Source of the DNA: Sweltsa coloradensis
Lineage: Eukaryota; Arthropoda; Insecta; Plecoptera; Chloroperlidae
Assembly (NCBI GenBank): GCA_024449915.1
Contig: JAMZAV010006256.1
Location: 1-64,000 of the forward strand
DNA length: 64,000 bases
Reading direction: 5' to 3'
Made by a program: the position numbers and the translations under genes. Below, piece by piece: positions 44,928 through 55,104 of the stretch. Position 1 is the first letter of the stretch. The number at the start of each line of letters is the position of its first letter. The notes beneath the pieces were generated by a model. That model made no database searches. It was not told the origin of the DNA and worked only from the letters and a program-made list of their open reading frames with translations.

Positions 44928-47455
44928 CTAGGGAAACGCCAAAGTCGTTGTTAAAACGAGTGAGTGAGCCATGTGTTAAGTACCCGGTATCATTCCTCAT
45001 CTGGGCTTATATCCCAGCCTTAGTTAGTTCCGTGGAAACAAGCTGCTAAAACATAGAACATTTTCAAATCCGGAAACCAGCACAAATTTAGGAAGCAGGT
45101 AAAAGACATCTTTTAGTATGTTTAATTTTCACCGGGGGACACCATGGTAAGTAAATCAGTCACCTGTCGATGGCGTCCACAAGATGGCGACAAAATAATT
45201 CTTAAAATTGCTGTAACTCGAGAGTAATCATCAGATTTAGATAAACTTGGTTTTGTTTTAATTCAGGTGTTTAATGCTCACAAAAAATGTTATCAGCAAA
45301 TTTTACCGTCAATACATAGTTTTTAATATATTTATATATTATTACAATGTATTGCAATTATAGCACTTTTTGGTGTATATATAGTTATTTATACGTAGAA
45401 TTCACTAGATTGTCATAAAATTTTTCAGATTATACTAAAATAGCGCCAATAAATCCAAAATTTAAAAGTCCCGAAACGAAATTCCTGTAACCTTTTGATT
45501 ATTAAATTATTAAAATTATCATTAATTCATCCCAATTAAAAGTTTCCTTGATTCCACTTTTACTAAAGTCACGGTAGGGGTATCACACAAGAACAATTTG
45601 ACCACAATGAACCGCAAAAAATATTATTCCAAAACATAAATTCCAAATCACTTACTATTAATTCCATATATATTATTCTAATTAATTAAATATAACAATA
45701 TCTCAATTAATTTTGTAAAATTTACACAATGTGGTCGACCTGGAATTATTTTAAAGCTTGTTTTAAGGCGAAAAAATCTAATGAACAAAATAATTAATTT
45801 AATTAATTAATCCCGAATTAATTAACTTTTAGTTAAATTATCCCACTTTTGACATAATGTATTGTGTATGTATACCTAAAACTCGAGCGATCGTCAAATA
45901 AATATACTACTTTACTGTGACATAATCCCATGAATCCGAATTGTCATGATCCCGAACAAATTCCTATAACTTTACCGATTAATTAAGAAATCAAGTAAAG
46001 ATTATTTTATAACTCAATAATGTTGTTGTCACTCATTAACACATACAAAATGCCAACCGAAGGTATCAAAACTAAACAATGCGAGTATAATTTTAAAAAT
46101 TTTTAGTCCCAAAATTAGTTTCATGCTACTTTCCCGTTAATTGAATTATAAATGAATTAAATTATAAATAAAATCACCATATGTGTGTGTGTAAAATTAA
46201 CACAGCCACACTGGGAACCATTTGCACGCTATTTTACATGAAAATAATTTTGTGAGAAATCAATTACAGAAAACAGTTACATTAACTTAATTTGACTATT
46301 CATTTTTAAATTACACTTGCATTGTTTATATTTGGATTACTTCTGTTGGCATTTTGTATGTGTTAATTGAGTGACAACAACATTATGAGATAATAAGTAA
46401 TTCTTCACTTGATTTCTTAATCAATCGGAAGTTCTAGGATTTGTTCCGGGACATGACCATTTCGGATCATTGGGATTATGTCAGGAAAGTAGTAATAATT
46501 TTTATGACGATCGCTCGAGTTTTAGGTATACATAACAATACATATGTCAAAAGTGGGATAATTTAACTAAAATGTAATTATTTGGTGATTAGTTAATTTA
46601 ATTATTATTTTTTCATTACATTTATTCGCCCTTAAAACTACTTTAAAATGATTTCAAGGTCGACACCACATTGTGTTTAATCTTACAATTAATTGAGATT
46701 ATTGTCATATTTTTAATTAATTGAATTAATTGAATTAATAGGAAAGTGATTGGAATTAAGTTTTGGAAATAATTTTTTTTTTTGGTTCATTTGTGGTCAT
46801 ATTGTTTTTGTGTGATACTACGTGACTGCAAGTGAATAGAAACTTTTAATTGGGATTTTATTAATGCGTAATTCCACAATTAATTAATATAATAAAAAGT
46901 TACAGTGAAATTTCGTTTCAATGACTTTAAATTTTGCGTTTTAGAGGCGTTATTTTTAGTATAGTCTTAAAATTTATGACAATCTAGCGAATTCTACGTA
47001 TAAAATAAGTATATATACACCAAAAAGTGCTATAATTGCAAACATTGTATAATATATGAAATATAATTAAACTATTGGTATTTACGGTTAAATTTCTGAT
47101 GGCATTTTTGTAGTAGCATTATCACACCGAATAAACAAAACAAAGTTTATCTAAATCTGTGCTTACTTCTCGAGTTACAGGCAATTTTTAAGAAATTATT
47201 TTGGCGGCCATCTTGTGACGCCATGACAGGTGAACTTAATTGCTTACCATGCGTGTCCCCCGTGAAAAAAAAACATTCTAAATACGTCGTTTACCTGCGC
47301 CTTAACTGTTGGTGCTGGTTTCCGGATTTTGAAATGTTTTTTACGCTTGTTCCCGGACTATAGGTATAGGGGGAGGAAAAGGGGATGTACCCGGGTACTC
47401 AACATTAGGCTCAACTCACTCACGCGTTTAACAACGACTTTGGCGTTTCCCCTAG
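44928..47455. mobile_element. CTAGGG-type hairpin MITE, copy 3, split by a 2.3-kb insertion
   Basis: The left half is CTAGGGAAACGCCAAAGTCG to CATCTGGGCTTATATCCCAG. The right half is TATAGGGGGAGGAAAAGGGG to GACTTTGGCGTTTCCCCTAG. Joined across the insertion they match the ~178-bp copies. The insert is the foldback at about 45027-47362. Confidence 0.8.
45027..47362. mobile_element. Large foldback element, 2.3 kb, arms over 1 kb each
   Basis: The outer ends read TTAGTTCCGTGGAAACAAGC and, reverse-complemented from the right, TAGTCCGGGAACAAGCG. Paired landmarks include ATCCGGAAACCAGCAC; CAAGATGGCG against CAAGATGGCC; GATTTAGATAAACTT; TATAGCACTTTTTGGTGTAT; TACGTAGAATTC; TTATCCCACTTTTGACATA; ACCTAAAACTCGAGCGATCG; ATGTTGTTGTCACTCA; and CACATACAAAATGCCAAC. 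The centre is near 46195. The innermost ~200 bp pair more weakly (TGTGTGTGTGTAAAATTAAC). There is no open frame of note. The arms differ by roughly one base in seven by eye, with substitutions as well as indels. Flanks fit a TAG duplication of the MITE target. Confidence 0.85.
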
Positions 47456-47589
47456 TTCTAGTTAATTATGAATAAAAGCCGTACCTGAATGAAAATAACT
47501 CAATTCCAACGTTTTTTAAATGTACTATAAAGTAATTAACGCGGGAGCGGATCGACTGAGTGTCTCCATTGCACTCAAACGGCCCTCAT

Positions 47590-47626
<37 letters not shown>

Positions 47627-47820
47627 ACGTCGAAAATCAGCCGAACCGCTGAAAAACCAGATGCAGCTGAAATTTTAAACAGAGCATCCGGTACCAGTTT
47701 ACCTGATAACTGGTACAAAATCAGCTAGATCTCACAATCAATAAAAAATGTTTAAATTTTAAATATCGATAGCCTTTTGTTTAGTAGCAGCTAGCGGGAC
47801 CGAGTTTGTCCGTGTTGGTA

Positions 47821-48001
47821 CTAGGAAACACGGCCAAAGTCGTTGTTAAACGAGTGAGTGACCATGTGTATAGTACCCGGTATCATTCCCCACTGGATGA
47901 CGATCGTGCCTTAAGGTATATGGGATGAAAAGGCGATGTTCCCAGGTACTCAACACTTGGCTCACTCACTCGTTTAACATCGTGACTTTGGCGTTTTCCT
48001 A
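47821..48001. mobile_element. CTAGGG-type hairpin MITE, copy 4
   Basis: The ends are CTAGGAAACACGGCCAAAGTC and, on the right, GTGACTTTGGCGTTTTCCTA. The interior has CCCCACTGGATGACG, ATATGGGATGAAAAGG and GTACTCAACACTTGG. It interrupts unit 4 of the composite repeat. Confidence 0.75.
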
Positions 48002-48159
48002 TTAAATTGAACATTCAAATGCGAATCGGGGGGGGTTTCAAAACGTATTAGAGTGAACGTTAACAAATTTCCAAGATAAAACAAATCACCTAATTTTTAT
48101 TTCCCATTTCACATCCTCAAAAATAATAGGAAGGTGTAAAAAATAAAAAGTTCAAAACT

Positions 48160-48232
48160 AACGGTATCGAACCCCAACCCTCCGTGCGGTAGGCTCTAAT
48201 GCTTTACCACTATGGCCATGGCACACACGTAG
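48160..48232 (-). repeat. tRNA-like Pol III module, copy in inverted unit
   Basis: On the minus strand it has an A box, TGGCCATAGTGGTAAAGC, and a perfect B box, GGTTCGATACC (48163-48173), about 32 bp apart. This is the copy closest to the Pol III consensus. Confidence 0.6.
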
Positions 48233-48535
48233 GAGTCGTCCCCGCTAGCTGCTATAAACAATGGTAAAATCGGGCATATTGGATCTAGCTGATTTTGTTA
48301 ACATTGTTCACAAGAAACTCGTTGCCGTATGTCTGTTTAAATTTCAGCGCAATCTTGTTCAGCGTTCGGCTGATTTTTCGACGTACGACAACCGAATCAC
48401 AGAATGAGAGCCGTTTGAGTTGATGGAGACACTCCAGTCGCTCCGCTTCCCTCGTTTAATAAGCCATCAGCATGTGGGTTCTTGAGAATGCGGTGTCTTA
48501 CCTTAAAATCAATGCTTTTTCATATTTCTTGAGCA

Positions 48536-50915
48536 TGTGATATACTTTGTTTCATTATGCAGATGTAGGTATTTTTCTTCACAACTTAAACAGTGAGTCC
48601 ATGTTTAGTATTGAGCTGATTTGTCCCATAATTAGTTTTATCCATATGACGGTAGCTTTTTCTTTATCTGCCGGCAATATAACAATTGTTCATCCTTCTC
48701 AGGGTCTTGAGAATATTTAATTTCATATATCGTCAGAATTGGTTTTTTGGTTTTTTACCATATGCATCAAAGAGCTGTTTTATACTTGCTCTTAACTTCA
48801 TCTTTAGACTAGGTTCGACTATAGACACAATATCAAATTGGTCAACAATTTTTGGGTGTTATTTGAAAAAACACCTAAGCTTTTGAAAGACATTCTTCTT
48901 CAAGTTTTAGACTCTAGACGATACATGCACAACTGTCTTCACACATCTTTAGAAATATTTTTCACGATATTATCAGTTTAGGTGAGTTCAATCTACATTT
49001 ATCTTATTAATTTTGTCAAATTTTAACATTTGCTTGTTCTTAACATTAAACAAAACTCCGATCAAATCTGCGTTTTGAATAGATAGATAGGGAATATTCC
49101 CACTTCCGTCAAATACTGTAAAAATTGATTTTTTTAGATGAAGTGTTTTTCGTGTCGATTACAAATATGTACTTTTGTTTTTGAAAAAAAAAAAAAGGGT
49201 GAACAATAATAAAACAATAATTTATAGGCCGTTTTATAACAGCATTTTTTTTTAAATTATTTTAAGAGCGGCAAAACGGCTATGACGTCAGAACTGTGTT
49301 TGAACCAACGCGTCTGGATACACATACTCATAGCATCCAGACGGCGGTGTTTTAAATATAGCGGCGTTAGCGTAGCCTACCGTAATGTAAACAGATGGCG
49401 GACATTTTACATTAACGCCTAGCAGAAACGAGAAAAGTTGACATTCAATCAAAAACAACTGAAACAGGCCTAGGTCCTAGGCCTAGCGTAGAAATTATTT
49501 ATAATACAACAGTCTAGGCCAATCGTCCTGTAGGATATAGGCCTTCGTATGTGAATACTAAATTACTCACTTGACAAGCCCTTGGCTTAGCTTGCCAACC
49601 TAGGCCGCACGTCCATGTTCAGACACACATCCCGCACAAAAACCTTACTGTGATGACTAATTAAAGCCTAGTGTAAGATAAGAATGCATGATCGTCCTAG
49701 GCTGTGCAAAAATTCAAGATAAAATGCTCGTATTCTTTATCACACTGATCTCGCGAAATCTAATGTCACATATGAAAAAAGAAAAACAAAAGACGGTGGA
49801 AAATGTACATCCGTTTAAGTGGCTGTGTGTTGGTTGAGCGGAATGGGCGAGCACCGGCCGTCTGTTATGCAAATATGTACAAATATACTACATTTATTTC
49901 TAATTGGCTTGACTCAACACAGTTATGACGTAAAGTACCGTCCAAGATGCGCACGCTCGTTTTGGCGCGCAAACTGGGGGTTAATTTACTTCTTGTTTAA
50001 ATTACAACAAAATACATTTTTTTTAAAATAAAAAAAGTGCATGACTATTAAGAAACATATATAAAATTAAAATAAAAAATAAAATAGTAAGTGAAATATT
50101 CCCTATTCTATTTCCTGCGTGGTGTCTTCAATCGAATTATAATAACGTAGATAATATAGTCCATATTCTTTGTGTAAAACCCTTAGCTTGTGTCTTAAAA
50201 TCTATTTTGATTTTTCTCAGTCACAAAGAGATGATGACTGGCTTTTATTCGAAACAAAAATTGTTTCTTTAGCTGAACCCTTGAGGGATCCAATTTATGT
50301 TATTTACATTTGCATAAAAATGTAAGATGAATTCATATGTCCTGGCTATAATACCTGACCATATTCAATCTTCTACTTAACCTAAACTGATAATATCGTG
50401 AATAATATTTCTAAAGATGTGTGCAGACGTGGTGAATGTATCGTCTCGAGTCCTAAAACCTGAAGAAGAATTGTTTCTTTCAAAGGCTTAGGTTTTTCAA
50501 TAACACCCAAAATTTTTACCAAATTTGATATTGTGTCTATAGTCAGACCTATAGTCCTAAAGATGAAGTAAGATCAAGTATAAAAAAATCTTTAATGCGG
50601 ATATGGTAAAAAACCAAAAACCATTTGAAGTTTAATGAAATTAAAATTCTCCAAGACCTGAAAGAAGGATGAAACAAATTATTATATTTAAAAAAGGTGT
50701 GAAAAGGGTCATTTCCCGCGTCGCGTGTTTACACGAAATGACCCCTTTTCACACATATTTTAATATATTCGCCGGCAGATAAAGAAAAAGCTACCGTCAT
50801 CATGGATAAAACTATTATGTGGACAAAATCAGCTCAATACTAAAAAATGATCACTGTATCATAAGTTGTGAAAGAAAAATCCTACATCTGCATATGAAAC
50901 ACAAGTATAATAGGT
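48536..50915. repeat. Inverted repeat, 2.4 kb, arms ~460-540 bp
   Basis: The left arm (48536-49000) and right arm (50375-50915) are reverse complements. Landmarks are TATGCAGATGTAGG against CCTACATCTGCATA; GAGCTGATTTGTCC against GGACAAAATCAGCTC; GGTAGCTTTTTCTTTATCTG; GCCGGCA; TTTTTTGGTTTTTTACCATA; GACACAATATCAAATT; and CACACATCTTTAGAAATATT. A short inner pair near 49075-49105 and 50090-50115 (AGGGAATATTCCC-like) suggests that the repeat once extended inward. The ~1.4-kb middle has no recognised gene. Confidence 0.75.
50694..50757. mobile_element. Tiny hairpin element (~64 bp) in the right arm only
   Basis: GGTGTGAAAAGGGTCATTTC (50696-50715) pairs with GAAATGACCCCTTTTCACAC (50735-50754) around a CGCGTCGCGTG centre. 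The corresponding place in the left arm (48674-48690) has no insertion: GCCGGCAATATAACAATTGT runs through. AT-rich text (TTATATT, TAATATATT) on both sides could be a target duplication. Confidence 0.7.
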
Positions 50916-51109
50916 GGCGGATATAGGTCCCGGCCAGATATGTAGAGAGTAAATCTGTGCCCAATTTCGCCCGCACCGTTGCATACCGAAAACGGTTTTC
51001 TTCTGTCTGCTGTCGCACTATAACAATGCAACGTCGAACCCAAGACCAAGATTGCAGAGATATAACTTATTTCAAAAGCAAGTCACTTCTTACTCAAAGA
51101 GGTCAAGCA

Positions 51110-51260
51110 GTCTGATGTACAGACACTCACACCTCACACATATCCCCTCACACGAACACACCCACACCAAACCCACACTAGGTCAAACACCACACACACA
51201 CACATACAACACAACACACGCACACCGACAACACACTAAGTCAACACACACAGACTAGTC
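51110..51260 (+). repeat. CA-rich low-complexity tract
   Basis: About 150 bp of CA-, CAC- and ACAC-type text includes a pure run near 51190-51203. The plus frame over it (51052-51258, His/Thr-rich) follows from composition. Confidence 0.6.
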
Positions 51261-51263
51261 ACA

Positions 51264-51890
51264 TACATTCACATGTATAGCTAGTGTTAAATTACATCAT
51301 CATCCAAATCTCATCCATTACAATAGTCATCCATCACTGTAGAATATCATTCATACTTATTTAGTTGTATCATTTGTGTGATCATAATAGACATATAGAT
51401 ATAAGTAAATGTAGTGAGCACATATTATTATGTGGTATGGGGCATGCTCTAATTCCACTACAGCAATTGCTTGACTGTATATAATTGTTTTTGTGTACAT
51501 GTGTATTATGTCCTGACAATTGAAAATAAATAACAATAATATAATAATAATAAATAATACTAATAATAATAAATAAATACTAACTAATAAATAAATACGA
51601 TGCATAATATAATAGTAATAATAATATCACATGCTCAGAACATATGAAAAAAGCATTGATTTTAAGGTAGACACCGGGCATTCTCCAAGACCCCAACATA
51701 TTATGGCTGGCAGGGGGGGGGGGGGGGGGGAGATACATAAGGAGGGCTTACCATTAAGGCCAATATTGTGAGTTCAATGAGATCACCTTTTAGTCTTTTA
51801 TCTAAATTTCTTTTAAATATGTTAAAACTCCTATAGTCATAACAATTAAATCAGCTGTCGTTAATTCAAATGAGCTTGTTTGATCACTTG
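51264..51890. other. Low-complexity AT-rich stretch with an 18-base G run
   Basis: ATA/TAA triplet runs occur at about 51530-51630. A run of 18 G lies at 51713-51730. The minus frame 51357-51605 (Tyr/Ile/Leu-rich) is a composition effect. Confidence 0.45.
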
Positions 51891-51899
51891 GAGAAGTTC

Positions 51900-53405
51900 C
51901 GTTAGTGAACAATCTAGATTGTGAGTTTTGATGTTGTAAATTTGTTTTTTCCTAGTGTACCTGTCAAGGAGGTTCTTTTCATTGTAAAGACAAATTACTA
52001 CTAATAATTTCACTACAGTCTAGAACTTCTCTACCTGTAATGCAATACTGGAGCCTTTTGGCATTTAATTGTCACGACTTGTTACTTTGAATTGGACAAA
52101 GTCGTTTATTCAATCAACTAGACGGTTTAGATATGGGCAGTTGTTGTGTCACCTTTACTTGCTGGATATATACATGGATTCTCTTTGAAACATAAGATCT
52201 CGCACGTCATCGCTTAAAAGCAGATTTTGTGGTTGAGATTGTAGATCGACATAATCTGTATTCTTGTGAAGAACAAGATAGAGGTGGATAAGTTTATTGT
52301 CAGATCTTCTTTCCTACCACCCAAGATGGAAGGTTTTGTTTGAAGAGGGAAGGATGGGGGTCTACCATTTGTAGATGTATTTCATCAAGAATGATTTAAT
52401 TCGTTTTACATATTCTGTGTGGATAGGAAACCAACCCACACCGATCAATAATTTGAATGCTAATTCAAATCATCCTTCACATGTTAAAGAAGGTATGGTT
52501 AATGGTTTGTTTCTCGTGCCAACTAATCTGTTCAAACTCCCACAAGCCTAAACATTGAACTAAAAAAAAATAGGTGCTAGTGAAGAATAACGATCCCAAA
52601 TGACTGGCTAAAAAAACTATTTCTCCACAAGATATCAAATCTGACATGATAAAGATAATTGAGGTTGGTTAAAAACCCCCTAGGATTTTAAAACGGTCCT
52701 GCATTGGGTACTATCCGAATCTTCCAGAAAGATCAAACGCAATTTTAGCTCCGTATGGCATAAGAGTTGTTTTTAGTTCGTCTAAGTACGTGCGCAGCAT
52801 ACTCACCAAGAATAAACTAGGGATGGGTTCAGTCATCTAAGGGTGTTATTTAATTCTATACCTTGTTAATGTGATGCAAATTCATTGGGGCAAAACCAAG
52901 GACACCTTTGAATGGTAAGATAAAAGAACACAAGAACAATGTGAAACACATAAAGATTGACACAACTCGCAGAACATGTTTATGAAAATCATCATCTATT
53001 AATTGGGAAGACGCTTCAATCCTTGCACATGAAGTCTAAATGGCCACAACACGGAAAGCAAGGAAGCTGGTTTGATTTCGTGTGTGGCCCATACATCAGT
53101 GTGGCCGAGTGTTAATTATCCAGCCACTTGGCAAAGAGATTCTGTCCATCAATTTCATCACTAGATCAATAGTTTAAATTCATACACCAACTGTCCAACA
53201 TGTAAACTTTAATGTTCTGTTTTTTATTTTTATTCATAAAAACTTTTTGTTAATAATTTGGTAAAACAATACACAGTTATATTTATAATTTTTTTGGGAA
53301 ATGTTTTTTGTCTTGTTTGTTGTGGCTTTGTTAGTTTGTATTGTTTGATAAAGACTGCTGAAAGTAGTCGAAATATCACATTTTTTAAATAAAAATCAGT
53401 TTACA
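51900..53405 (+). mobile_element. Penelope-like element remnant (RT and GIY-YIG endonuclease)
   Basis: No long frame survives, but pieces follow the Penelope protein in order. VSFDVVNLFFPSVPVKEVLF (51921-51980) is the first RT block. A SPLLAGYIHGF block lies near 52160-52190; a broken VDDI remnant near 52238-52262; GGLPFVDVFHQE near 52350-52390; YIFCVDRKPTHTDQ near 52410-52450; PYGIRVVFSSSKYVRSILTK near 52755-52815; a CDA..SLG.T remnant near 52875-52900. These are followed by the GIY-YIG-linked LAEHVYENHH (52966-52995) and INWEDASILAHE (near 52999-53034). The 3' end holds a GACTgCTGAAAGtAGTC hairpin near 53353-53369 and AATAAAAATCAG, as in many Penelope tails. Penelope elements pair an RT with a GIY-YIG nuclease rather than an AP endonuclease. 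Multiple stops and frame breaks make it inactive. Confidence 0.75.
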
Positions 53406-53680
53406 GTGAAAAGTCCCTAATGATTTTTTATATGTGTTAAGCCACACATGTTTTTATATAATATTCTCTTTTAGGGGTTAAAAAAAAATTTTTAAAATCA
53501 GGGTGTGTTATTTTGACTCCACCATACCAGTTACGTATATGAATAAAATAAGGATACCAATCAAAGATGCCTTGGAAAGAATGCCTCTCTACATCCATCC
53601 CACTGAACGTATTGTGCTCCTTTCTCTGCAGCCCGCGCAGTCAAGCGATTGCGCCAACCCTCATGGACTACGCTGCATGA

Positions 53681-53910
53681 AACGGGCAACTCCCGGGGTC
53701 GGGGGGAGACGGTGACTACTTTGGAGGTGGTTCGAGTCCCGGAAAGCGCGCTTCAATTCCTTTCTTGGCGATCTACCAGAACAAGATGGATAACCAGGGG
53801 AAGACTCGACGGTGTGCCAATCTTCTTGACGACAGCTGTATCAACGGGCAACTCCCGGGGTCGGGGGGAGACGGTGACTACTTTGGAGGCGGTTCGAGTC
53901 CCGGAAAGAG
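53681..53910 (+). repeat. Two direct copies of a ~68-bp GC-rich unit, 162 bp apart
   Basis: Copies at 53681-53748 and 53843-53910 read AACGGGCAACTCCCGGGGTC, then GGGGGGAGACGGTGACTACT, then TTGGAGGTGGTTCGAGTCCC (second: GGCGGTTCGAGTCCC), nearly identical. Each carries the B-box consensus GGTTCGAGTCC, but no A box is evident, so a tRNA gene is not called. Two frames (53503-53715, 53649-53954) read through it. Confidence 0.7.
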
Positions 53911-54239
53911 GTCCGTTTATCTGGGGACGATTCCTGAGACCTTCACTGCGCTGAGGGTGACGTGGGGCGCCTGCAGACTATTGCTTGTTGAGGATTCAGT
54001 GTTCCTTCAAGTAAGGTACCGTTTTTGAACTACTTGTTTTCTGGTGAATTCATGTATATGCTTGGTAATTTCGTCGATAGAAGTAGCACATGCGTGACGT
54101 GCAATCTCTGACTCAGAGGTTTACACGGCTGATAGTCGCCACCGCAATCCTGACCAAGTTCTCTATAAATCAGTATTGATAATCCAAGGGATTGATTCTC
54201 CCTGATCCCTTGGACATTCTGCACAATTTCCCCGACTCA

Positions 54240-54480
54240 AAATATCTAGTTACTGGACTAGTGAGCGCAGCGTCACGAAGTCTCTATGGAAAGTTTTGCG
54301 CCACTTCGTTTGTTTTAATGTTCTGTTTGTCTGTCTATTGTCTGTAAATATGTCCGTCTGATATATTCGACGCGTTGGGGTCAAACTACTGTTCCGATTT
54401 GACGAAATTTCACACTAATGTCTAGGTCCATCAGATTGAGAGCTGTACATGGAGGCGAAATCAGGCAAAATCCACCCTAA
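54240..54480 (+). repeat. Repeat module with TGTCTGTC microsatellite
   Basis: It reads CTAGTGAGCGCAGCGTCACG, then TTGTCTGTCTATTGTCTG, then GGGGTCAAACTACTGTTCCG, then TTTGACGAAATTTCACACTA. Its design (gene-like CG-rich start, TCTG tract, then a TCCGAT...AAATTTC block) parallels the 43-48 kb repeat units, but the sequences do not align. It is probably a separate member of the same kind of dispersed repeat. Confidence 0.4.
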
Positions 54481-54619
54481 ATTTTTGAAAATGTAATTCA
54501 TTTATTTGATTTGCCTATTATCCATTGAGTGTTTTCTACATAATTATAATAAGTATAAAAGAAATAGTACGTGCCTATATAATGAACTTCTCGGAACAAT
54601 CCACCATACCATCCGTGTC

Positions 54620-55095
54620 AGATGGGAATGTATTTGTGATAATTTTAAATGCGCGCTCAAAATATCGTGCTAATAAACTGACAATGAACAAAGTCATTCA
54701 AACGCACATCGTTGACCATTCTCGTCGTACCTCAAGCGTCTTACATTTTTTCTGTAACCACTACTACCAGTGGGGGTTTGGGTTTGTAGGTGAGTGGTAG
54801 CCGGTGGGTATGGGGCGTCAGCATTGGGGCCATGTTGGGCAGGAGTTCCCCCTGGCTTGTCTTCGAAGATCCTTTGCCAAGCATTTAACATTTGAGTAGT
54901 CCTATTTTCTTTCGTTCTTCTTGAGCCAACTTTTTGGGTACAAAAATGAATGCATGAATTAGCTTTATTAACTCCCGGCGGGGCCAAGACCCAACCCCCT
55001 TCGAGCTCAAGGCTTAAGGACGAGAACTTTCGCACCAGTAGCACCCTACCCCACCCCACAGGAGCAAAGTAGCGTGCCGCTCCATAGCCTAGGGG
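54620..55095 (-). repeat. Dispersed repeat R1, minus-strand copy
   Basis: This is the inverted counterpart of 13455-13850. It encodes a 136-codon minus frame (54694-55104) with QKVGSRRTKENRTTQML and AWQRIFEDKPGG, then a Pro/Thr-rich tail PTGSSGYRKNVRRLR. The DNA match extends past the frame end into GACTTTGTTCATTGTCAGTT and TTTTGAGCGCGC. No known family. Confidence 0.7.
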
Positions 55096-55104
55096 CGGGG
55101 GCAA

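Larger units (their letters stand above)
43037..48459. repeat. Composite ~700-bp satellite: tRNA-like module plus hairpin MITE
   Basis: Forward units start at 43037, 43723, 44431 and 47537; an inverted unit spans 48003-48459. A unit reads TAAACGAGGGAGCGGAGCGA, then TCTCCATTCAACTCGAACGG, CTCATTCTGTG, a (CTGT)n microsatellite (longest at 47594-47626), TACGTCGAAAATCAG, CAGACATCCGGTACGA, AAAATCAGCTAGATCCATT, GCAGCTAGCGGGACC, a tRNA-like module, then TTCGAAC and T-rich text. It ends GTTCAATTTAAATACTAGGG, where the hairpin MITE begins. The first two periods are 686 and 708 bp. Unit 4 is cut short by its MITE at the GCTAGCGGGACC block. The arrangement is partly tandem and partly dispersed, and includes nested insertions. 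Confidence 0.8.

Noticed and set aside
53353..53369. Hammerhead ribozyme in the Penelope tail
   Set aside because: The hairpin GACTgCTGAAAGtAGTC followed by GAAA is suggestive, but the CUGANGA core and stem III could not be placed.
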